This document shows, one piece after another, positions 1 to 5,327 of a stretch of 10,122 nt of DNA. The notes under the pieces were generated by a model that ran no database searches, was not told where the DNA came from, and was given only the letters and a program-made list of their open reading frames with translations. The translations under genes and the position numbers were made by a program. Numbering within the stretch: position 1 is the first letter of the stretch; every line of letters starts with the position of its first letter. Origin of the DNA: Patescibacteria group bacterium (GTDB taxonomy: Bacteria; Patescibacteriota; Minisyncoccia; Phycocordibacterales; PALSA-1337); the NCBI GenBank assembly GCA_023487965.1, contig JAMDBV010000039.1:1-10122 (forward strand). Direction: 5' to 3'.

Positions 1-184
1 GTTCAACAAGCATGGTGCATTAGCTTCGGTTGAAGAAGGCGTGGCAGGTCTTGTTCATGTTTCAGAATTTGGCACTGAAGAGAAGTTGAGGAAAACTCTC
101 GAACTCGGCAAGACATACAATTTCAAGATCTCAATCTTCGATCCAAAGGAGCAAAAGATGGCATTGAGTTATGTAGCAGCATAA
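1..184 (+). CDS. S1 RNA-binding domain protein, C-terminal end (partial)
   Basis: The frame that begins at base 2 is open to the TAA at 182-184 and encodes about 60 residues. It contains the pattern GVAGLVHVSEFG, followed by a Lys/Glu-rich turn and KISIFDPKEQKMALS. This is the second half of an S1-type OB fold: the G-LVH-SE strand, then the closing strand that ends in the S1 'I..D.....ISLS' pattern. S1 domains bind single-stranded RNA. As the last domain of a longer protein, the likely parent is a ribosomal protein S1-like factor, which in organisms with few Shine-Dalgarno sites could help recruit mRNA; that role is inference. The 5' part lies outside the window, so the number of S1 repeats is unknown. 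Other S1-domain proteins (PNPase, RNase R/E type) cannot be excluded, though the short tail after the domain favours an S1-like protein. Confidence 0.85.
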   Translation, partial: FNKHGALASVEEGVAGLVHVSEFGTEEKLRKTLELGKTYNFKISIFDPKEQKMALSYVAA

Positions 185-212
185 GTGTGCGATACGACAC
201 AATCCATACAGA

Positions 213-246
213 AAACAAACCCGCCTCTCAGGGCGGGTTTGTTTTT
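213..246. terminator. Bidirectional intrinsic terminator between convergent genes
   Basis: A perfect 13-bp inverted repeat, 213-225 with 232-244, has a GC-rich core (CCCGCC/GGCGGG), AT-rich flanks and a 6-nt loop. The + strand side ends in a T-rich run (238-246, interrupted by one G) and the minus side ends in TTTGTTTT. It lies 28 nt past the S1-gene stop and just past the stop of the minus-strand gene at 262, so it can end transcription from both. Confidence 0.9.
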
Positions 247-261
247 ATCACGGGCTACCGA

Positions 262-1245
262 TTATGGTACATATTTCTTTACGGCCTTAATGACACCTGA
301 TGCGAGTCTTATTATTACTGAGGTGGCATCGGCATCCGAAGGATCCACTAGTGTAAGACCGTATGTAATTCCATTTTTTCTTATCCGTAGAGCAGAGGTG
401 ACGGTACCGGATTCGGCACAAAGTCCTACAGGACCGCCTGTTTGCTGTACTCTAAGACCGATATCAACACATGTGGAGGTCACAGCCAAATCATTGTAAC
501 AAATATTCATTATCCAATCTTTGTTTGGTTTCTCTTCCGCTGAATTTAGAGTCTTGCTGTCGGTTCTCAGCCACCACACCGAACTTGACTTGTATCCTGA
601 CGGACATGAATAACCCATTGTCATCGGATTAACATAGCTCTTGCCGTTATGTGTACCGGCATATGTTCCATTGGTATCACCTACACTACTACTGTCACTT
701 ACCCCGGATGAATTCTTACAAAAAGTATTTATGTCTGTAATAGACGTGCTTTGCGGGTCACATGTATATACTCCATATATACCGCCAAAATCATTTTGCA
801 GACGCAGGCTATCGTCTACAGCAGATACGTCCTTGGTGCAGGAATGAAAATAATAGACTGGATTCCATGTCGTCGCTGAGGATCCATATGTAGTCGTCGT
901 ATATCCCGCCGGGCAACTGGCAGAACCCGTAATCGGATTCGGATAAACATTGACTTCGGCCCCTCCGTTATCGCTCTTACCGATATACGCACCACCAAAT
1001 TCGTATTCTGTTCCGCCGCTTGCCGATGCGTCACGATAACAATAATACAAATCCGAGGTAAAGCCGATCGATCCATATTTGAACTGTTGGGCCGTGTAGC
1101 CGCTAGGACACGAAGCGGCCAAAGTATATATTCCACCAAAATCATACGCATTGGCCGCATACGTTGATTTTACCGATGCAATTGCCGTAATAATAATTGC
1201 AGTTATAAACAGTATTCCCCTTATTTTGCTTTTATTGCCACTCAT
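262..1245 (-). CDS. Secreted cysteine-rich repeat protein (327 aa), function unknown
   Basis: The N-terminus (KSKIRG, then a hydrophobic stretch at about residues 10-24, then STYA-ANA) is a Sec signal peptide with cleavage near residue 30 or 33. The mature part carries a threefold pattern. A [DE]FGG[IA]Y motif occurs at residues 35-40, 82-87 and 152-157. A CP[SA]GY motif occurs at 46-50, 111-115 and 214-218, and in the last two cases it follows an NP[IM]T segment. There are ten cysteines, an even number that fits extracytoplasmic disulfides. The C-terminal 65 residues are cysteine-poor and begin near ALRIRKNGITYG; from memory, similar tails occur on Patescibacteria surface proteins. I chose ATG 1245, 5 nt after the upstream stop, over a GTG at 1266 that would overlap the upstream gene; a GGTGA lies about 10 nt before this ATG. 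It is probably cotranscribed with the fibre-like gene upstream. I cannot assign a molecular function. Confidence 0.8.
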   Translation of the reverse strand: MSGNKSKIRGILFITAIIITAIASVKSTYAANAYDFGGIYTLAASCPSGYTAQQFKYGSIGFTSDLYYCYRDASASGGTEYEFGGAYIGKSDNGGAEVNVYPNPITGSASCPAGYTTTTYGSSATTWNPVYYFHSCTKDVSAVDDSLRLQNDFGGIYGVYTCDPQSTSITDINTFCKNSSGVSDSSSVGDTNGTYAGTHNGKSYVNPMTMGYSCPSGYKSSSVWWLRTDSKTLNSAEEKPNKDWIMNICYNDLAVTSTCVDIGLRVQQTGGPVGLCAESGTVTSALRIRKNGITYGLTLVDPSDADATSVIIRLASGVIKAVKKYVP

Positions 1246-1250
1246 AAATA

Positions 1251-1679
1251 TTATTTCACCAACCACATCTGCCCAGTCTCTACGGGATTACTACCATCAC
1301 CCGGACACGAACCGCTGGCGCACGTCTGAATAACAAGACCACCAATAGTCTTTGTGACACCGTTCACCAGTAGCGTTCCACCGATCGCTGCACTTCCCTG
1401 CAACAATGTCTTGCCGGCGACTTCAAAATCAGCAACCCTAGTACCAGAAACGCTATCAACTGTCATACTGGTTTCATTTACCCCGAATGGTCCATTCTTT
1501 GTTTGAAGACTTTGTCCAACATTGATCGGTGCATTGCAAGCCGGTTCATTAGCGGGACAATCCGGAGGAGCAAAGGTTGGACTGGTATAATTTGCTAGAG
1601 CAGAAAGAGCGAAAGCACCCAGGGTAAGTCCTGTAATTATTCCGACCGACGATGTAAACTTGGTCAATGTTTTTTTCAT
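1251..1679 (-). CDS. Secreted fibre-like surface protein, copy A (142 aa)
   Basis: Residues 1-29 form a Sec signal peptide (MKKTLTKF, hydrophobic core, ALA-N cleavage). Next comes a short segment with two close cysteines (Cys41, Cys48) and the sequence APINVG. The rest is rich in short beta-strand and Gly/Thr patterns (EVAGKTLLQGSAAIGGTLLVNG), resembling the repetitive shaft of tail-fibre or beta-helix proteins; I recall similar 'APPxCP..APINVG' leaders on Parcubacteria surface proteins. A second cysteine pair (Cys120, Cys125) is near the C-terminus. It is a paralog of the protein at 2122-2847: the first 54 residues are nearly identical and the rest is related but diverged and shorter. There is no Shine-Dalgarno; a TATAAT lies 13 nt before the ATG on this strand. 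It sits 29 nt after its small TM partner gene. A role as an exported surface fibre or adhesin is inferred from signal peptide and composition only. Confidence 0.82.
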   Translation of the reverse strand: MKKTLTKFTSSVGIITGLTLGAFALSALANYTSPTFAPPDCPANEPACNAPINVGQSLQTKNGPFGVNETSMTVDSVSGTRVADFEVAGKTLLQGSAAIGGTLLVNGVTKTIGGLVIQTCASGSCPGDGSNPVETGQMWLVK

Positions 1680-1780
1680 ATTTGTAATGTTAATTATAAT
1701 GTTTTTTATTATTGACTCTGCATGAGCATGTTGGCGACGCTATCCTTCTGCGCTTGCGTTGGTTCTTTGGTCTTGGCGAG
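1576..1780 (-). repeat. 205-bp perfect direct repeat, copy A
   Basis: It is identical base for base to 2744-2948 at a constant offset of 1168. It covers the last 72 bp of small TM gene A, the 29-bp gap and the first 104 bp of fibre-like gene A. On its low-coordinate side similarity continues to about 1516 with three scattered mismatches (for example at 1575); on the high side it breaks abruptly at 1781. Confidence 0.95.
1693..1698 (-). promoter_or_regulatory. Possible -10 element before fibre-like gene A
   Basis: TATAAT lies on the minus strand in the 29-nt gap, 13 nt before ATG 1679; an identical copy is at 2861-2866 before gene B. It would give a leader of about 7 nt. No -35 is visible, and the AT-rich gap could produce this by chance. 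Confidence 0.35.
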
Positions 1781-2014
1781 GAGTGCCGCTACAGCATTGA
1801 TTTGTTCTTCCGACACCTTAACGGGTTCACTTTTCAACATTGACGCCAATCTTTGTTCCTTACTCAATGTCGGAACAGATGTTTCTGGTGTTGTTGCGCT
1901 CATCCTGATCCAAGTGAAGATTGAACCTGCAATGACAATAGCACCAAGCGCACTCACAAGGATAATTGCTTTCTTGTGATCATTGGAAGAACTTGGAACG
2001 ATAAAGTCATACAT
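1709..2014 (-). CDS. Small single-pass membrane protein, copy A (101 aa)
   Basis: After a short N-terminal stretch ending in DHKK there is one strong TM helix (about residues 15-34, AIILVSALGAIVIAG), then a tail of about 65 residues that would face outside if the N-terminus stays in. The tail has three short helical-looking units (EQRLASML, EQINAVAALL, AQKDSVANML), which suggests a small helical repeat. Its last 24 residues are identical to those of the protein at 2877-3191. I chose ATG 2014 over an upstream ATG at 2032 because a TATAAT (2021-2026) would then sit 6 nt before the start, as for other genes here. The gene precedes the secreted fibre-like gene by 29 nt, and the same pairing recurs at 2122-3191, so the products may act together as anchor, chaperone or partner. 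Function unknown. Confidence 0.75.
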   Translation of the reverse strand: MYDFIVPSSSNDHKKAIILVSALGAIVIAGSIFTWIRMSATTPETSVPTLSKEQRLASMLKSEPVKVSEEQINAVAALLAKTKEPTQAQKDSVANMLMQSQ

Positions 2015-2020
2015 GTAGTA

Positions 2021-2046
2021 ATTATACAACAAATATGCACGGTCAA
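2021..2046 (-). promoter_or_regulatory. Promoter of small TM gene A (leaderless)
   Basis: A perfect TATAAT (minus strand, 2021-2026) ends 6 nt before ATG 2014. TTGACC (2041-2046) lies upstream but with a 14-nt spacer, short of the usual 17, so the -35 assignment is weak. The 107-nt gap to gene B (2015-2121) holds no other visible feature. Confidence 0.55.
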
Positions 2047-2121
2047 ATGGATTCTGTGGATAGCAATACCTTATTTAGTTACTCTGCCTAGACAATACTT
2101 CAGATCAAGCGCCCTATCTCG

Positions 2122-2847
2122 TCAATTGTAGATATATATGAGACCACCCGAACCATCAGAGGAAATATTTATCTTAAATGAATCAGGCAGATCGGATATT
2201 TTCGGTGCAGCACATGTAATCCCAATATTGCCTGACCCATTTCGATCCTCTCCAACCATTATAGCGCCTGGTGGACAATACGCCTCATCATCACCGTATT
2301 CCGAACCTCCGACACTGGTTACTTTTAGCATTGTCTTAGGGTATTTGCCTCTAGTGGCCGAGCTGGTCGTATACATCTTTCTTGGCCATGAGTTTATATC
2401 CACTACACTAGTCGATATACTCGATGGACTAGTCCACGTTGCCTTACCGGTTGCGTCGATAGCTGTCAATATTTTACCGGCAGCCGGACTGTTTCCAGAT
2501 ATCGCAAGACCCGTTGTAGTCGCCATACCTCCAACTATCAAATCACCATCTACACCTGCACTGCCTGTGATATGAGTTTTGCCGTTGACTTCGAGAGCTG
2601 CCACAGGATTACCGGACGTATCTGTCAGAGCCGGCGCCAATTCATTGATGCCCAAAAATCCGTTTTTGAACTGGATCATTGACCCAACATTGATCGGTGC
2701 ATTGCAAGCCGGTTCATCAGCGGGACAATCCGGAGGCGCAAAAGTTGGACTGGTATAATTTGCTAGAGCAGAAAGAGCGAAAGCACCCAGGGTAAGTCCT
2801 GTAATTATTCCGACCGACGATGTAAACTTGGTCAATGTTTTTTTCAT
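2122..2847 (-). CDS. Secreted fibre-like surface protein, copy B (241 aa)
   Basis: It has the same Sec signal peptide and Cys41/Cys48 leader as copy A, differing by one residue (Asp for Asn44) in the first 54. The middle part (GINEL, ALEVNGKTHITGSAGVDGDLIVGG) aligns with copy A at protein level. A linker resembling tail-fibre shafts follows (GKILTAIDATGKATWTSPSS). The C-terminal third is unique: SWPRKMY, a Gly/Ser-rich region with Cys191 and Cys212, and a hydrophobic GLIYIYN end; it may be a small globular, disulfide-bonded tip. The stop is TGA. The gene lies 29 nt after the small TM gene at 2877. An exported fibre or adhesin is the best reading, from composition and analogy rather than a recognised catalytic motif. 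Confidence 0.82.
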   Translation of the reverse strand: MKKTLTKFTSSVGIITGLTLGAFALSALANYTSPTFAPPDCPADEPACNAPINVGSMIQFKNGFLGINELAPALTDTSGNPVAALEVNGKTHITGSAGVDGDLIVGGMATTTGLAISGNSPAAGKILTAIDATGKATWTSPSSISTSVVDINSWPRKMYTTSSATRGKYPKTMLKVTSVGGSEYGDDEAYCPPGAIMVGEDRNGSGNIGITCAAPKISDLPDSFKINISSDGSGGLIYIYN

Positions 2848-2948
2848 ATTTGTAATGTTAATTATAATGTTTTTTATTATTGACTCTGCATGAGCATGTT
2901 GGCGACGCTATCCTTCTGCGCTTGCGTTGGTTCTTTGGTCTTGGCGAG
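2744..2948 (-). repeat. 205-bp perfect direct repeat, copy B
   Basis: This is the partner of 1576-1780, spanning the same gene junction: the end of small TM gene B, the gap and the start of fibre-like gene B. Near-identity extends to about 2684. Recombination between the two copies would delete or duplicate 1168 bp and leave both reading frames intact. Confidence 0.95.
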
Positions 2949-3191
2949 AAGAGATGACACCTTCTTGACCTGCTCGGCACTGGCGCTTGAAGGAGCCTCC
3001 AACAATTGTCTTGCTATACCCGACGTCTCACCATTCGAGACCGTATTCGTCAGAATCATTGCGGATTGTCGACTTTGCAAAAAGGCAAATATAAGAGCGA
3101 TGATAATGATTATCGCCAATATACCAGTGAGGACGATCAACTTCGCATGATGCTTATCCACATCTACTTTTTGCGCGGCAAACTGCTCCAT
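2877..3191 (-). CDS. Small single-pass membrane protein, copy B (104 aa)
   Basis: The N-terminal cytoplasmic-like stretch MEQFAAQKVDVDKHHAK precedes one long TM helix (about residues 18-38, rich in Ile/Leu/Ala). A polar tail of about 65 residues ends in the same LLAKTKEPTQ...QSQ sequence as copy A. The N-terminal and mid-tail regions differ completely in sequence from copy A but keep its layout. TACAAT at 3198-3203 lies 6 nt before the ATG, and there is no Shine-Dalgarno. The gene lies 73 nt after the pth stop and 29 nt before fibre-like gene B. The function is unknown; the repeated pairing with a secreted protein suggests a shared surface role. Confidence 0.78.
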   Translation of the reverse strand: MEQFAAQKVDVDKHHAKLIVLTGILAIIIIIALIFAFLQSRQSAMILTNTVSNGETSGIARQLLEAPSSASAEQVKKVSSLLAKTKEPTQAQKDSVANMLMQSQ

Positions 3192-3197
3192 ATAGAT

Positions 3198-3224
3198 ATT
3201 GTATCATGCTGAAAAATCGCGATT
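3198..3224 (-). promoter_or_regulatory. -10 element of small TM gene B, with upstream palindrome
   Basis: TACAAT (minus strand, 3198-3203) ends 6 nt before ATG 3191. No good -35 is visible. A perfect 10-bp palindrome, AATCGCGATT (3215-3224), sits where a -35 would be reached and could be an operator; that part is speculative. Confidence 0.5.
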
Positions 3225-3264
3225 CCATATTCATGTGGATAATGGCACGAATTATTTTGAAGCA

Positions 3265-3861
3265 CTACCTCCCATTGAATAAACTCATCGCCTTTTCTCT
3301 GCCTTCGTTCAAAATAATTTCTACCGCATCGATAACATTCTTAGAAATTTTCTTAATAATTTTTATTTCGTCCGGTTTGTATTTGCCTAGAATGAATTTG
3401 ACGACCTTATCGTCTCCGTGTGGAACTTTCGCGAGACCTTTTGCATTTTCCGGCGCAATGCCGATGCGAATACGCGTAAAAGCTTCTGTCTTCACAGTCT
3501 TGATAACTGATTCGAGACCGTTATGACCGCCAGAACTACGATTGAATGATATTCTGATTTTACCTAGCGGCAAACTAAAGTCATCGTATACGACCACAAG
3601 CTTCTCGGCTTCTTTTTTGTTCTTGATAAATTTTGCGACTGCTTTTCCGGAATTATTCATGAATGTTTCCGGCAAAACCAAAACGACCGCTCCTTTGCGA
3701 CCGATCTTACCTTTTGCTACTAGAGCATTTGCCTTTTTATCCTCCATGAATGGAGCGTCGATGCTATCGGCAATGCCTTCTACGACAATACGACCGGTAT
3801 TGTGCCGACTATTATCGTATTCTTCTCCCGGATTGCCGAGACCTACTATTGTATATGCCAT
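3265..3861 (-). CDS. pth: Peptidyl-tRNA hydrolase
   Basis: This enzyme cleaves peptidyl-tRNA dropped from ribosomes and recycles the tRNA. All family signatures are present in the 198-residue product: GLGNPG (Asn10), the catalytic His20 in SRHNTG, the FMNNSG loop (residues 67-72), Asp93 in VYDDFSLPLGKIR, and GGHNGL with Asn114. The length is typical of bacterial Pth (about 190-200). An upstream in-frame extension reaching 4080 is rejected, because the family starts at MAYTIVGLG and a TATAAT lies 6 nt before this ATG. It leads the minus-strand block and is divergent from the prepilin gene. The C-terminal half is rich in Lys, as expected for a tRNA-binding surface. Confidence 0.97.
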   Translation of the reverse strand: MAYTIVGLGNPGEEYDNSRHNTGRIVVEGIADSIDAPFMEDKKANALVAKGKIGRKGAVVLVLPETFMNNSGKAVAKFIKNKKEAEKLVVVYDDFSLPLGKIRISFNRSSGGHNGLESVIKTVKTEAFTRIRIGIAPENAKGLAKVPHGDDKVVKFILGKYKPDEIKIIKKISKNVIDAVEIILNEGREKAMSLFNGR

Positions 3862-3867
3862 GGCAAT

Positions 3868-3895
3868 ATTATAATTTAACTGTCCACAATGACAA
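3868..3895 (-). promoter_or_regulatory. Promoter of pth (leaderless)
   Basis: Read on the minus strand, TTGTCA (3890-3895), a 16-nt spacer and TATAAT (3868-3873) are followed by 6 nt and then the pth ATG. The transcription start would fall on or next to the A of ATG. There is no Shine-Dalgarno. Confidence 0.75.
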
Positions 3896-3913
3896 GAGCT
3901 AGAAATTGTAATA

Positions 3914-3943
3914 TTGCTATAATTGCCAAGTACGTCATATATT
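3914..3943 (+). promoter_or_regulatory. Promoter of the prepilin gene (leaderless)
   Basis: TTGCTA (3914-3919), an 18-nt spacer and TATATT (3938-3943) end 6 nt before ATG 3950. The promoter is divergent from the pth promoter inside an 88-nt intergenic region, with no overlap of the two core elements. Confidence 0.7.
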
Positions 3944-3949
3944 ACCGCT

Positions 3950-4612
3950 ATGATCAATCGCAAAAAAGGCTTTACACTGATCGAACTCATGGTAGTGACT
4001 TCCGTCATCGGTGCGCTTGCCAGTATCATATTGGTACCACTTAGTGAATCCCGAGCAAAGGCCAGAGATGCACGGCGCATAGAAGATTTCAGAAACCTGC
4101 GTACAGCATTGACACTTTATTATCAGAATACAGGCAAGTTTCCCGGTGATTATAACGAGCTTGGTACTGTTATCAATCCGTACACTCACCTTGCGGAACC
4201 AAGTATTCATGTACCGCCGGTATTATTGTCCACTCCGACCGGTGGTCAGGGAGCATGCGATGCCATACCCGTATCCGGAGCCGCCGGAGCAGATCCGAAT
4301 ACGCAACCCTATACATTGAACAATTACAATCCGGACGCATACAACAAGACTATGCAAGAACTCGTTGACGCCAAAGTCATCTCGGCGATACCACACGATC
4401 CCGGCGGTTCCGGTTATTGCATAGCTACAGCCAAAGCGCCACCATATTCAGGTTCACAACCTGTATGCCCTGGCGTATGGCTTATGACGAGTCTGGAAAC
4501 AGGATCGCCTTCCAAAACTGGAATCCCTCCGTCGACTCGTTACGATGTCGGTCAAAATTGGTGTAGTAAAAATACAGAGACTCGACTATACTGCTTCTGC
4601 ATACCTTATTGA
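3950..4612 (+). CDS. Type IV-like prepilin / pseudopilin (220 aa)
   Basis: The N-terminus MINRKKG-FTLIELMVV is a class III (prepilin peptidase) leader. Cleavage is expected after Gly7, giving Phe at +1 and the conserved Glu at +5 (Glu12). A hydrophobic helix follows (about residues 8-31), then the SRAKARDARRIEDFRNLRTAL segment typical of GspG-like pseudopilins and CPR pilins. The C-terminal domain has YYQNTGKFPGDYNELG and six cysteines, several near the C-terminus, suggesting disulfide bonds. The product would be a subunit of a type IV pilus or a related export or DNA-uptake filament. I chose ATG 3950 over an upstream ATG at 3923 because the leader requires a short charged N-tail and TATATT lies 6 nt before 3950. 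No pilus assembly genes are in the window, so major versus minor pilin cannot be decided. Confidence 0.93.
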   Translation: MINRKKGFTLIELMVVTSVIGALASIILVPLSESRAKARDARRIEDFRNLRTALTLYYQNTGKFPGDYNELGTVINPYTHLAEPSIHVPPVLLSTPTGGQGACDAIPVSGAAGADPNTQPYTLNNYNPDAYNKTMQELVDAKVISAIPHDPGGSGYCIATAKAPPYSGSQPVCPGVWLMTSLETGSPSKTGIPPSTRYDVGQNWCSKNTETRLYCFCIPY

Positions 4613-4645
4613 TAATTCATAGATTATTCGTTCCATGAATGTCTT

Positions 4646-4670
4646 ACGCGATGCACGTGTCGCGTTTTTT
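4646..4670 (+). terminator. Intrinsic terminator after the prepilin gene
   Basis: A 6-bp stem, ACGCGA (4646-4651) with TCGCGT (4660-4665), closes an 8-nt loop and is followed by T6 (4665-4670). It lies 33 nt past the prepilin stop and 29 nt before lepB. The stem is short, so some read-through into lepB is possible. Confidence 0.7.
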
Positions 4671-4699
4671 AAGAATGATCATCAGAAAAATTGACGACC

Positions 4700-5305
4700 A
4701 TGTCCGATTGGTATAAAATTCCACCAATGAATCCGAACGGTGAAAATACCAACAAGATCTGGCGCACCGTTCGCGAATGGACAGTTACTATCATAATAGC
4801 CTTGTTGATCGCATTGCCTATCAGATATTTCATTGCCGAGCCATTTATCGTAAGCGGTGCCTCAATGGATCCGACATTTGCCTCCGGGCAGTTCCTGATC
4901 GTCGATCGGCTCTCGTATCGCTTCGGCGCCCCCGAGCGCGACGACGTCATCGTCTTCAAATACCCTAACAATCCCTCGGTATATTATATAAAGCGCATCA
5001 TCGGTCTGCCGAATGAAACTGTGAAGATCGACCACGGCAATGTCACAATCATAAACAGTCAATATCCCGACGGACTAAAACTGGACCAATCATTCGTAGC
5101 TCCAGCACATGCATCGCTCGATAGCGAAACGATCAAACTCGGCCCGAACGAATATTTTGTCATGGGCGACAATCGTCGAGAGAGTTCCGATTCGCGCGCA
5201 TGGGGCAACCTCGAATCCAAATACATCGTTGGCAAGCCGATACTGCGACTTTTACCGTTAACAAAGATTGCTCTTTTTCCGGGCAATTTCAGGGATAGCA
5301 ATTAA
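4700..5305 (+). CDS. lepB: Signal peptidase I (S26 family)
   Basis: This membrane serine protease cuts Sec and Tat signal peptides on the outer face of the membrane. In the 201-residue product a single TM helix (about residues 27-45, VTIIIALLIALPIRYFI) precedes the catalytic box SGASMDPTF with Ser55. The general-base Lys98 is in YYIKRIIGLPNE, and box E reads MGDNRRESSDSRAWG (residues 155-169). All catalytic elements are intact, and the size suits a compact Gram-positive-type enzyme. I chose ATG 4700; an upstream TTG at 4691 is in frame but less likely. No -10 box lies 6 nt upstream and no clear Shine-Dalgarno is visible. It is likely the first gene of a run reaching ftsA, and its substrates would include the exported proteins elsewhere in the window. 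Confidence 0.96.
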   Translation: MSDWYKIPPMNPNGENTNKIWRTVREWTVTIIIALLIALPIRYFIAEPFIVSGASMDPTFASGQFLIVDRLSYRFGAPERDDVIVFKYPNNPSVYYIKRIIGLPNETVKIDHGNVTIINSQYPDGLKLDQSFVAPAHASLDSETIKLGPNEYFVMGDNRRESSDSRAWGNLESKYIVGKPILRLLPLTKIALFPGNFRDSN

Positions 5306-5327
5306 TCAAGCGAAACAATTCACCACA

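Noticed and set aside
816-1160. Long minus-strand open frame inside the cysteine-rich protein gene
   Set aside because: It overlaps a well-supported secreted protein on the same strand in another frame, is rich in Arg/Met/Ile as shadow frames are, and has no domain.
2122-2124. UGA read as glycine (Gracilibacteria/Absconditabacteria code)
   Set aside because: TGA ends fibre gene B here and the exported protein at 9808-9810 at sensible places, and no conserved domain contains an in-frame TGA.
3215-3224. Intrinsic terminator after pth at the AATCGCGATT palindrome
   Set aside because: There is no room for a loop and the stem would be only three or four pairs, so a terminator is not credible despite the nearby T run on the minus strand.
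3862-4080. N-terminal extension of Pth upstream of ATG 3861
   Set aside because: It overlaps the prepilin gene and both promoters, has no family similarity, and Pth homologs start at the MAYTIVGLG position.
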